From: Heterotrichella gracilis
Taxonomy: Eukaryota > Sar > Xanthophyceae > Tribonematales > Xanthonemataceae
Assembly (NCBI GenBank): GCA_032358255.1
Contig: JAULBX010026940.1
Coordinates: forward strand, 496,001 to 560,000
Length of the DNA: 64,000 nt
Reading direction: 5' to 3'
The notes under the pieces were generated by a model. It was not told where the DNA came from, did no database searches, and saw only the letters and a program-made list of their open reading frames with translations. Below are positions 51,616-59,347 of this stretch, piece by piece (position 1 is the first letter of the stretch; each line of letters opens with the position of its first letter). A program made the translations under genes and the position numbers.

Positions 51616-53160
51616 ATGCTTTTCGACCAAAAAGAATTTGAACATAAAATTGAAGAAAACAAGCTCGAAAAAGGGTTGAAATTATTCATTAACAACAAAT
51701 TAGAGTTAAAAGATAAAAACGAAAACACATTTACATTTATAATTCATGGTAAAAGCGCTGGTGAAATTTCTATTGGAATAAATGGCGGAAGGATCCTAAA
51801 TTATACATGTTACTGTTTGAGTAAGAATTATTGCGAGCATCTTGCGGCGGCTAATTTTTATTTGCAGCAAGAAATTTTAAAATTTGAAAAACCTACAAAA
51901 AGAAAAAAAGCAGAAATAACAAAAAGGTTTTCTAGTCATAAGACCCTCCAAAAGTATCAAAATAGCATTAAAATAATTACAGAAACTTTTGTAGCGCTTC
52001 CTAAATTAAAACAAACTCAGATAGCAGAGATAAATAAAAAAATAAATTTTGAATTCAGCGGTGCTTCTGCGCTTAGGCAACAATTTTATTTTCATTTGGC
52101 AATTATCTTAGAACTTTCGAAAATCTCAAATTTTAATTATTCAGAAAAGGAAAACGTATTGAGTGCTTTTATTAAGAAGTCATTAAAAGAAATAGAGATT
52201 TCGTTTGCAAAAGGGCTGGATAATCAGGAACGATCGGCGTTTATAGAGGCGGCAAATAATTCGGTGCGATCACAATCTAATTTTAGGACCGGTTTTTTTT
52301 CTTTTTTAATTTCACGTGTTTGCGTTTTTGCAAAAGATAAGAATGCGCTTGAATATTTAAGATCGCAACTAAAAAAGCGCAAACAAAACCGTAACCGACT
52401 TGATCCGATCGACAGAAAAACAATTGCCGAATTGCAACTTTCTATTGTGTTAGCTAAACTAAATGGTAAAACACATTCTACTAAAAATTATGAATCTACC
52501 CTTGAGTTACCAATTGCCCTGGCTGAGTTGGAGTTTTGTAAGAATAAAAACGAGAAAGCATTTACTGTTTTAAAACAATACGGTGAAAAAGTAAAATCAC
52601 AAAATGTAAATAAATATCACGATCTTATAGATGAGATCTTAACCTTTGCACGAGAAAAGAACGATCAAAAAATTGAAGCTGAGTATTTAAAGGAAAAATT
52701 TATTTACGGATTTGTTATTGATGAAAAGGAGTTGGAGCGTTATTTAGAAATAGAAAATAGCCAAGCGGAGTTGTTAATTAAAGACATAAAAGCTCATTCT
52801 GTTTTTTATACATTCGAGAAAATAGCCGTTGTTTTGTTTCATCAAAATAGGCTGAATGAATTGATAGAAGAAATTAAAAAAGAGAAAAATAAATTCAGGT
52901 TACTTCATAAAATTGCCATTCAAATATTTCCCGATTACGACGCCAAATTTATTGCTATTTATATTAATCATTTAGTGCAGGCAATAACCGACGCCAAATT
53001 TCCTTATTTTCAAGAGCAAATTTTTAATATAGCAAAGTTATATTTGGATAAATTTCCCTCGGATGAAAAGAAAGAAATACTTGACGTGCTTAAAGGAAAA
53101 TTAATGTATGAAAGACATATGCTGAGTTATATTTCAGCGATCTATCCTGATAAATTATAA
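51616..53160 (+). CDS. SWIM zinc-finger protein
   Basis: 514 aa, no signal peptide, predicted mostly helical and strongly basic. Near residues 65-75 the sequence YTCYCLSKNYCEHLAAA fits a SWIM zinc finger (CxCx5CxH). Family knowledge: SWIM domains bind DNA or proteins and often sit beside SWI/SNF-type proteins; none is adjacent here. The rest shows leucine-rich helices and no recognised catalytic motif. Convergent with the TPR gene through a perfect hairpin. Confidence 0.8.
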   Translation: MLFDQKEFEHKIEENKLEKGLKLFINNKLELKDKNENTFTFIIHGKSAGEISIGINGGRILNYTCYCLSKNYCEHLAAANFYLQQEILKFEKPTKRKKAEITKRFSSHKTLQKYQNSIKIITETFVALPKLKQTQIAEINKKINFEFSGASALRQQFYFHLAIILELSKISNFNYSEKENVLSAFIKKSLKEIEISFAKGLDNQERSAFIEAANNSVRSQSNFRTGFFSFLISRVCVFAKDKNALEYLRSQLKKRKQNRNRLDPIDRKTIAELQLSIVLAKLNGKTHSTKNYESTLELPIALAELEFCKNKNEKAFTVLKQYGEKVKSQNVNKYHDLIDEILTFAREKNDQKIEAEYLKEKFIYGFVIDEKELERYLEIENSQAELLIKDIKAHSVFYTFEKIAVVLFHQNRLNELIEEIKKEKNKFRLLHKIAIQIFPDYDAKFIAIYINHLVQAITDAKFPYFQEQIFNIAKLYLDKFPSDEKKEILDVLKGKLMYERHMLSYISAIYPDKL

Positions 53161-53173
53161 AATCTTGAACCTC

Positions 53174-53203
53174 ATTCCTAAAGTGTCTTAACACTTTAGG
53201 AAT
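53174..53203. terminator. Hairpin shared by convergent genes
   Basis: A perfect 13-bp stem (ATTCCTAAAGTGT / ACACTTTAGGAAT) with a CTTA loop. Its right arm covers the last codons and stop of the minus-strand TPR gene. There is no long T tract, so it may act as a bidirectional terminator or an mRNA 3'-end stabiliser. Confidence 0.6.
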
Positions 53204-53519
53204 CTTCGAGCATAAAGATCGCCTCGCCAAATTCGTTAATGGCTTTATTGTTTTTTGCTTCTTTGGCTTTTTCTAAACCTAATTTAAAAAAATGCAAAGC
53301 GTCTGTATTTTTTAATTGCGATTCAAACAATTTTCCCAGTTGGTAATAGGCTGCAATATAACTTGGTTCCATTTGCAGCACCTTTTTAAATTGAAATTCT
53401 GCCTGCTCAACATCTAGTTCGCCAACATATTCGGTACCTAAGGCATAGTTTAAAAAAATATCGTCAGGCTCTTTTTCAAGCATGGCCAATAACATGTCTA
53501 TGCGATTTAGACGATCCAT
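53196..53519 (-). CDS. Small TPR protein
   Basis: 107 aa with three TPR-like helix pairs: DIFLNYALGTEYVGELDVEQAEFQFKKVLQ, IAAYYQLGKLFESQLKNTDALHFFKLGLEKA and the C-terminal AINEFGEAIFMLEDS. A short scaffold protein of unknown partner. It is 13 bp downstream of pheS on the same strand, so it is probably co-transcribed with it. The 3' end overlaps a perfect hairpin. Confidence 0.85.
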   Translation of the reverse strand: MDRLNRIDMLLAMLEKEPDDIFLNYALGTEYVGELDVEQAEFQFKKVLQMEPSYIAAYYQLGKLFESQLKNTDALHFFKLGLEKAKEAKNNKAINEFGEAIFMLEDS

Positions 53520-53532
53520 AAATGCTTAAACA

Positions 53533-54558
53533 TTAAGCGGAGGTAAATTGTTTTAAGAAACGCACATCGTTCTCAAAAAATAAACGCAGGTCTTTTACCT
53601 GGTATTTCAACATAGTTATTCTTTCAATACCCATTCCAAAAGCAAAGCCTGTGTATTTATTTGCATCAATGCCGCAATTTGTAAGCACCTGAGGGTCCAC
53701 CATACCGCAACCTAAGATCTCAACCCAGCCGGTATATTTACAAACGTTACAGCCTTTGCCTTTGCAAATGGTGCAATTAATATCCATTTCGGCACTTGGC
53801 TCAGTAAATGGAAAATAACTTGGGCGTAATCTTATTTTTGTTTCGGCACCAAACATCTCTTTCGAAAAATATAATAGCGTTTGTTTAAGATCGGCAAACG
53901 AAACATTTTCATCAATATACAAACCTTCAACCTGATGAAACTGACAATGCGCGCGGGCGCTGATGGCTTCATTACGGTAAACTCTTCCCGGAGAAATGGT
54001 GCGGATAGGTGGCTTTTGATATTCCATTATATGTACCTGCACAGAGGAGGTTTGTGTTCGTAAAACCATTTCCGGATTAATGTTCACATAAAAAGTATCC
54101 TGCATATCGCGTGCGGGGTGGTTCTCGGGCGTATTTAGTGCCGAGAAATTATGCCAATCGTCTTCAATTTCTTTTCCATCACTTACCGTAAAACCAATAC
54201 GAGCAAAAATATCAATGATCTGATTTTTTACAAGAGAAAGCGGGTGACGGCTACCTGCCTGCAAAGTAGGGAGGGCGGGTAAAGTAAGGTCGATACTTTT
54301 TTTATCGCTGGAATCAGATTCTGATTCAAATTTTTCTTTTAGCGTATTTATTTTTTCCTGTGCTTTGTTTCTTAGTTCATTTAGTTTTTGCCCTAATTCT
54401 TTTTTCAGCTCATTCGGCACTTCTCTAAAATCATCAAATAACGTTGTGATCTCTCCTTTTTTGCTAAGCCACTTAATGCGGTACTCTTCAACCTGGTCCT
54501 TGCTTTGCGCGCCAAAAGATTCCACTTCTTCCAACAACTTATGTATTTTTTCGAGCAT
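53533..54558 (-). CDS. pheS: Phenylalanyl-tRNA synthetase alpha subunit
   Basis: 341 aa, family length. N-terminal coiled coil (~15-90), then the class II core: motif 2 ISPGRVYRNEAISARAHCQFHQVEGLYI and motif 3 GFAFGMGIERITMLKYQV, with a Cys-rich insertion CTICKGKGCNVCKYTGWVEILGCG that is usual for this enzyme. With the beta subunit (not in window) it charges tRNA-Phe. A promoter box lies 28 bp upstream. Confidence 0.97.
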   Translation of the reverse strand: MLEKIHKLLEEVESFGAQSKDQVEEYRIKWLSKKGEITTLFDDFREVPNELKKELGQKLNELRNKAQEKINTLKEKFESESDSSDKKSIDLTLPALPTLQAGSRHPLSLVKNQIIDIFARIGFTVSDGKEIEDDWHNFSALNTPENHPARDMQDTFYVNINPEMVLRTQTSSVQVHIMEYQKPPIRTISPGRVYRNEAISARAHCQFHQVEGLYIDENVSFADLKQTLLYFSKEMFGAETKIRLRPSYFPFTEPSAEMDINCTICKGKGCNVCKYTGWVEILGCGMVDPQVLTNCGIDANKYTGFAFGMGIERITMLKYQVKDLRLFFENDVRFLKQFTSA

Positions 54559-54585
54559 ATTTACTTAATTACTTGATAATCTGTA

Positions 54586-54593
54586 CAAAAATA
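54586..54593 (-). promoter_or_regulatory. -7 promoter box for pheS (TATTTTTG on minus strand)
   Basis: TAnnTTTG on the minus strand, 27 nt upstream of the pheS ATG, leaving a short leader. Confidence 0.42.
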
Positions 54594-54614
54594 AACAATT
54601 TTAAAGATTATAAG

Positions 54615-55754
54615 ATGAGGTTTCTTTTACTGATAGCATTTTTGCTGATCAATGCGTCCCTAACAAAGGCACAATTGGTTTCTTATTCTATACACGATGG
54701 CGACACCATTAACGCGATTGATAAAGACAGTCTTAAACAAGGCGTTTGGCGTAGCTATTGGCCCACCGGTAAATTAAAGAATGAGGTTACATACAGGAAT
54801 AATAAAAAACATGGCTTAGAGATAAGCTGGTACCACAGTACGTGCGTAAAACAGGAAACCTATTATAATAATGGACAATTAGACGGGCCGGTAACTTTTT
54901 ATTCTAAAAATTGCGCGAAAGAATTTATAGAGAATTATAAAAATGGTGTAAAAGAAGGTCTTGAGCTGACCTACCATACAAACGGACGCTTAAAAGCGGA
55001 GGGCTATTACAAAAAAGGAAATTTAGACGGGGTGTATAAAGTGTACACCAAGACAGGGAAATTTGATTTTGAGAGTCGTACTACAACCGGACCGATAGAA
55101 TTTGAGGCAGACATTGAAGATACAGTAAATAATAGTGTTTACAAGATCCTTAACCGAAACCCAAAATGGAAAAAAAATATTATTGTAACAGATCTTACTT
55201 CAAGCATGTATCCCTATGCTAAACAAATTAACACCTGGCTGAAATTATTTTTTGTGAAAGATACAGCGCAACAATACTTTGTGTTTTTTAATGATGGTGA
55301 TAACAAACGCGATGCAGATAAAAAATTAGGTGTTACCGGTGGCATTTATGTGTGCCGCGCAAAAACCTGCGAAGACCTTGTGAATACTATGAAACTGACC
55401 ATAAAAAAAGGATCTGGAGGCGATTCGCCGGAGAATGTGATAGAAGCTATTTTAACAGGATTAAAAAAAGTGCGCAAGCCCGATAACGTTATTTTAATTG
55501 CAGATAACTGGGCAAAAGTACGCGACATTTTGTTGCTTTCGCGAATAAAAGTACCGGTAAGGGTTATTTTGTGCGGTGTTTATGAGGGTATGGAAATAAA
55601 CACCGATTATCTGAATATTGCTTATAAAACAAAAGGATCCATACACACCATTGAACAGGATATAACCGAATTAATAAATCAAACCTCGGGTAAAAAATTT
55701 AATATAAACGGTTTTGATTATATTATTAAAAATGGAAGTATAAGAGCAAACTAA
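54615..55754 (+). CDS. MORN-repeat protein with vWA-like domain, secreted
   Basis: 379 aa from the ATG at 54615; a longer frame to 54573 would put residues before a clean signal peptide (MRFLLLIAFLLINASLTKAQ), so the internal start is preferred. Residues ~30-170 carry MORN-type repeats (GVWRSYWPTGKLKNEV, HGLEISWYHS, GLELTYHTNGRLKAEGYYKKGNLDGVYKVY). The second half is a von Willebrand A-like domain with metal-site DLTSSM near 209, then SPENVIEAILTGL and VRVILCGVYEGME. Combination suggests a surface or periplasmic binding protein; function unknown. Confidence 0.87.
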   Translation: MRFLLLIAFLLINASLTKAQLVSYSIHDGDTINAIDKDSLKQGVWRSYWPTGKLKNEVTYRNNKKHGLEISWYHSTCVKQETYYNNGQLDGPVTFYSKNCAKEFIENYKNGVKEGLELTYHTNGRLKAEGYYKKGNLDGVYKVYTKTGKFDFESRTTTGPIEFEADIEDTVNNSVYKILNRNPKWKKNIIVTDLTSSMYPYAKQINTWLKLFFVKDTAQQYFVFFNDGDNKRDADKKLGVTGGIYVCRAKTCEDLVNTMKLTIKKGSGGDSPENVIEAILTGLKKVRKPDNVILIADNWAKVRDILLLSRIKVPVRVILCGVYEGMEINTDYLNIAYKTKGSIHTIEQDITELINQTSGKKFNINGFDYIIKNGSIRAN

Positions 55755-55758
55755 ATCT

Positions 55759-56046
55759 CTATTTTAAAGTGCACTTTTTAGTTTCTTTTGTAACCGTATT
55801 ACCACCAATTATATCTGTAGTGTATGTTAGGCTTGAGTTGTAGCAGGACTCTGCTTTTTTAAACTCTTCTTTTTTTTGTTTATTCTTGGTCGTAATGGTA
55901 TACGTTGTTGTTGTTTCAGTATTAGTGGTTGTTCCAACAACTGTAGTTTTTTCAGTTGTTAAATTGCAATTGCAGGTACGCGTTTTTCTGCAGGAGATGC
56001 AAAGGATAATGGAAAAGAAAGGTAGTATTAAAAATTTATTTCTCAT
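55759..56046 (-). CDS. Small cysteine-rich lipoprotein, family member 1
   Basis: 95 aa. Signal peptide with lipobox CISC, then RKTRTCNCNLTT, a Thr-rich stretch, AESCYNSS and a C-terminal CTLK. Shares the layout described for the 73-aa protein at 11129. Its start overlaps the stop of the next upstream gene by one base (TAATG), so the two are coupled. Confidence 0.77.
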   Translation of the reverse strand: MRNKFLILPFFSIILCISCRKTRTCNCNLTTEKTTVVGTTTNTETTTTYTITTKNKQKKEEFKKAESCYNSSLTYTTDIIGGNTVTKETKKCTLK

Positions 56047-56300
56047 TATTTAAGTTTACAATCGTTAGTTACCGTTGTAACGCTGCCTTGCGCATTAGCA
56101 GTTATTACAGTTGATCTTTGGCAAATTGATTTTGCCTCACTCAGTTTCATCTTAGTATAGATTTCGGTTTTAGTTGGGGCAGTAGTAGTGTTGCCTGAAG
56201 GACTTAAGGTAGTTGCTGTACACTCACATGTCCTGTCTTTTTTGCAGGAAAGCATAAGAACAAGAGCAGCGATACTTAAAGCTAACTTAAATTTTTTCAT
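56046..56300 (-). CDS. Small cysteine-rich lipoprotein, family member 2
   Basis: 84 aa: lipobox MLSC, CKKDRTCECTATT, KSICQRST, ending CKLK. The CxC spacing and the C-terminal Cys-x-(L/I/F)-K are identical to the other members. It lies just past the terminator that follows member 3, so members 1 and 2 form a separate unit from members 3 and 4. Confidence 0.77.
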   Translation of the reverse strand: MKKFKLALSIAALVLMLSCKKDRTCECTATTLSPSGNTTTAPTKTEIYTKMKLSEAKSICQRSTVITANAQGSVTTVTNDCKLK

Positions 56301-56344
56301 TTATTATTTTAAAATGGAAAGATAATGAATTTAAAAGGCATAAA

Positions 56345-56371
56345 AAAAGCCGTTCCTATGGAACGGCTTTT
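56345..56371. terminator. Perfect bidirectional terminator hairpin
   Basis: AAAAGCCGTTCC pairs with GGAACGGCTTTT around a TAT loop; A and T runs flank both sides, so it can work for either strand. It separates two pairs of small lipoprotein genes. Confidence 0.9.
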
Positions 56372-56393
56372 CTATATATTTAGTATGTAACTA

Positions 56394-56684
56394 CTATTTG
56401 AAAGTACATTTCTCTTCAGTTACAGTAGTGCTGGTGTAACCAGTACCTGTTGAAGTAGAAGTTGTAGTTTTCTCATGGCAATCCCAAGCGTTTCTTGCGA
56501 AACCTTTTTTCTGTTTAGAGGCAGTCCAAACGTCAGTATCTGTGCTAGTTGTAACGATAGCTGAACCAGAAGTTGGAGTAACTGTATTTGTAGTTGTATT
56601 GTTGCAAGTACAAGTGTGATCTTTTCTGCATGAAGCGCTAGTAACTGCTACAGCTACTACTGCTAATAAAATTAGTTTTTTCAT
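56394..56684 (-). CDS. Small cysteine-rich lipoprotein, family member 3
   Basis: 96 aa: signal peptide MKKLILLAVVAVAVTSASC, CRKDHTCTCNNTT, a Thr/Ser-rich middle, NAWDCHEKT and C-terminal CTFK. Eleven bp downstream of member 4 on the same strand, followed by the bidirectional terminator. Same four mature Cys as its paralogs. Confidence 0.78.
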   Translation of the reverse strand: MKKLILLAVVAVAVTSASCRKDHTCTCNNTTTNTVTPTSGSAIVTTSTDTDVWTASKQKKGFARNAWDCHEKTTTSTSTGTGYTSTTVTEEKCTFK

Positions 56685-56695
56685 TTTCTTAATAA

Positions 56696-56941
56696 TTATT
56701 TTATTTTACAATCTGTAATGAATGAAGAGCTACCTGCAGTGTTTGTACTAACATGAGATGTTTTTGTACATACAGTTTTAGCATCTCCTTTAGAGATCTT
56801 TGCGTATTTTACAGTATACGTACCAGTTCCAGTTGTGCTTCCGCTTGTAGAAGTAGTAGTACACTCACATTCGCGTTCTTTTTTACAAGACGCTAAGCTA
56901 ATTGCAACAACTGCAATTGCTAGTAAAGTAATTTTTTTCAT
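56696..56941 (-). CDS. Small cysteine-rich lipoprotein, family member 4
   Basis: 81 aa: signal peptide ending ISLASC, CKKERECECTTTS, KTVCTKTS, ending DCKIK. First gene of the four; the ~140 bp upstream (56942-57084) shows no obvious TAnnTTTG box on the minus strand. Function unknown; likely membrane-anchored and disulfide-stabilised. Confidence 0.78.
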   Translation of the reverse strand: MKKITLLAIAVVAISLASCKKERECECTTTSTSGSTTGTGTYTVKYAKISKGDAKTVCTKTSHVSTNTAGSSSFITDCKIK

Positions 56942-57084
56942 TTTTGAGTTTTTTAAAGTTTAAGCGAAATAACATATAAATAACCACATGGCCAAACTTT
57001 TTAATAATAATGTGGGTACCCATAACTGGGTATTTCTACAAAAAGCTGAGTATTAATTGCAAAAAAGAGTTAAAATAGGGGTTT

Positions 57085-58494
57085 TTATGACTTCAACTCC
57101 AGCAAAACAACGTTTTCAACATGGGCAGTTTGAGGGAACATATCTACCGGCTGCACCTTAATAATGTTATAATGGCCCTCCATTAACGCGAGGTCTCTGG
57201 CTTGTGTGCTTGGATTACAGCTTACATACACCACTTTTTTTGGCAAAACCTTTAAGATCACATTAATTACTCCTTCAAACATGCCTGCTCTTGGCGGATC
57301 GGTAATAATAACATCGGGTTTACCATTTTTTAATATAAAATTATCGTTCAAAACGTCCTTCATATCGCCTGCAAAAAAGCTGGTATTCGTAATATTATTG
57401 GCTTTTGAGTTCTCAATAGCATCCTTAATAGCATCTTCAACATATTCAATACCAACAACTTGCTTGGCGTTTTTAGCTATAAAATTGGCAATGGTGCCAG
57501 TTCCTGTATAAAGGTCGTAAACTACCTCATTTCCGTTTAAACCAGCAAAATCGCGGGTAATTTTATACAAATTATAGGCTTGTGGCGAATTGGTTTGGTA
57601 AAAAGATTTAGCGCTGATCTTAAATTTAAGGCCTTCCATCTCTTCTAAGATGTAATCGCGACCATAATAGGTCTTAATATCCAAACCAAAAAAAGTATCA
57701 TTTCCTTTATTATTGTGTGTGTATTGTAACGATGTTATTTGTGGAAATGTTATTTTTAAAAAATCAAGCAGCGCAAACACTTCTTTTTCCTGCCATTCAA
57801 AAACAGAAACAACAACCATAATTTCGCCAATACTTGTTGTGCGGATCAATAAGGTTCTCAATAAACCCACTTTATCTCTTATTCCAAAAAAAGAAAGATC
57901 GTTCTTTAAAGCGTATTCTTTTACTGCGTTGCGTATTGAATTACTTGGCTCTGCTTGTAAATAACAATTACTAATGTCTAATATCTTATCAAACAAACCT
58001 GCAATATGATAACCCAAACCATTTTTATTTTCAACCTCTTCTTTAGACGCAATTTGCTCGTTGGTTAACCATTTTTTGTTAGAGAAACCGAACTCTAATT
58101 TGTTGCGGTAATAATATTCATCGCCATTACCAAGTATAGGTGTAATTTCGGGAAAAGTTAATTTGCCAATGCGTGTAAAAGCATCGTAAACATATTTTTG
58201 TTTAAACTCCAGCTGACTTTTGTAAGAAAGATTTTGCCACTTACATCCACCGCAGGTTCCAAAATGTTCGCATTTAGGTGTTACTCTTAGCTCTGAGAAT
58301 TTTATGATCTTATCTACTTTCCCCTCGGCAAGATTATTTTTTTTGCGATGCACCATTACATCCACCACATCGCCGGGTACCGCACCATCAATAAAAACCA
58401 CCATGCCATCGTGTTTTGCAATAGCTTTGCCTTCGGTACTGGTGTCAATTACTTCAAGGTTCTCTAATATAAAATTCTTTTTGATCTTGCTCAT
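57085..58494 (-). CDS. rlmD: 23S rRNA (uracil-C5)-methyltransferase RlmD-like
   Basis: 469 aa from the ATG at 58494 (MSKIKKNF); the longer frame to 58530 adds a non-conserved stretch. It has an N-terminal TRAM-like domain, an Fe-S cluster motif CEHFGTCGGCKWQ, SAM-binding DLYTGTGTIANFIAKNAKQVVGIEY, catalytic motif VSCNPSTQARDL with the nucleophilic Cys, and DPPRAGM near the active site. RlmD/RumA-type enzymes methylate U1939 of 23S rRNA; the exact uridine (RlmD versus RlmC/TrmA) cannot be fixed from sequence. Confidence 0.93.
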   Translation of the reverse strand: MSKIKKNFILENLEVIDTSTEGKAIAKHDGMVVFIDGAVPGDVVDVMVHRKKNNLAEGKVDKIIKFSELRVTPKCEHFGTCGGCKWQNLSYKSQLEFKQKYVYDAFTRIGKLTFPEITPILGNGDEYYYRNKLEFGFSNKKWLTNEQIASKEEVENKNGLGYHIAGLFDKILDISNCYLQAEPSNSIRNAVKEYALKNDLSFFGIRDKVGLLRTLLIRTTSIGEIMVVVSVFEWQEKEVFALLDFLKITFPQITSLQYTHNNKGNDTFFGLDIKTYYGRDYILEEMEGLKFKISAKSFYQTNSPQAYNLYKITRDFAGLNGNEVVYDLYTGTGTIANFIAKNAKQVVGIEYVEDAIKDAIENSKANNITNTSFFAGDMKDVLNDNFILKNGKPDVIITDPPRAGMFEGVINVILKVLPKKVVYVSCNPSTQARDLALMEGHYNIIKVQPVDMFPQTAHVENVVLLELKS

Positions 58495-58570
58495 AGCGGG
58501 CTGTAAAAGTAGTAATTTTCTGCTCATCACAACTTAAGTAAAGACTTTTAGTTAATTGTAAATTATAGCG

Positions 58571-58578
58571 TAATTTTG
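58571..58578 (+). promoter_or_regulatory. -7 promoter box TAATTTTG
   Basis: Exact TAnnTTTG ending 4 nt before the truA ATG at 58583. The first transcribed base would fall at or next to the start codon. Confidence 0.5.
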
Positions 58579-58582
58579 CAAA

Positions 58583-59347
58583 ATGGCCCGGTACTTTTTA
58601 ACGCTTTCTTATAATGGTACCAACTTTAACGGTTGGCAAATTCAGGACAATACCGCTAATACCGTACAACAGGTATTAGAAGAAAAAGTGTCGATGATCT
58701 TAAAAGAGAAAATTGAATTTTCGGGTTGCGGAAGAACCGACACGGGTGTGAATGCAAAAAATTACATTGCACATTTTGAAAGTAATTGTAAAGATCTGAT
58801 CGCAAATAAGGAACACTGGATCTATAAATTCAATACGGTATTGCCCATTGAAATTGCTGTACAGGATATACGCGCTGTTTTGCCTGAAGCGCATGCAAGG
58901 CACAGTGCCAGATCGCGTACCTACCATTATTTTATACATCAAAAGAAAAATCCGTTCATTGATAATTTTAGTTTGTATGTGTATGGCGATCTTGATCTTG
59001 AATTAATGAACAAAGCAGCAGAAATGCTTTTAGAGCATACAGACTTTACGAGCTTCAGCAAATTACACACGCAAAATAAAACCAATAACTGTGTTATAAC
59101 AAAAGCCATCTGGCAAAAAACCGGTGATGGCCAATGGCGTTTTACAATTAGCGCCGATCGCTTTTTGCGTGGTATGGTAAGAGCCATCGTGGGTACTTTA
59201 TTATTGGTGGGAAAAAATAAAATATCATTAAGCGATTTTAAAAAAATAATTGAAGCTAAAGATCGTAATGCTGCAGGTGCTAATGTGGCGCCCAATGCAC
59301 TGTTTTTAGTCGGCATACACTACCCAAAAGAAATTTTTATTGACTAA
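58583..59347 (+). CDS. truA: tRNA pseudouridine(38-40) synthase TruA
   Basis: 254 aa. Catalytic motif GCGRTDTGVNA (Asp near residue 52), then LPEAHARHSARSRTYHYFI, DFTSFSKL and FLRGMVRAIVGTLLLVGK, all in the usual TruA order. Modifies the anticodon-stem uridines of many tRNAs. Its last 8 bases overlap the next gene, so a shared transcript with the ABC exporter and trmB is likely. A promoter box directly at the start implies a leaderless transcript. Confidence 0.96.
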   Translation: MARYFLTLSYNGTNFNGWQIQDNTANTVQQVLEEKVSMILKEKIEFSGCGRTDTGVNAKNYIAHFESNCKDLIANKEHWIYKFNTVLPIEIAVQDIRAVLPEAHARHSARSRTYHYFIHQKKNPFIDNFSLYVYGDLDLELMNKAAEMLLEHTDFTSFSKLHTQNKTNNCVITKAIWQKTGDGQWRFTISADRFLRGMVRAIVGTLLLVGKNKISLSDFKKIIEAKDRNAAGANVAPNALFLVGIHYPKEIFID

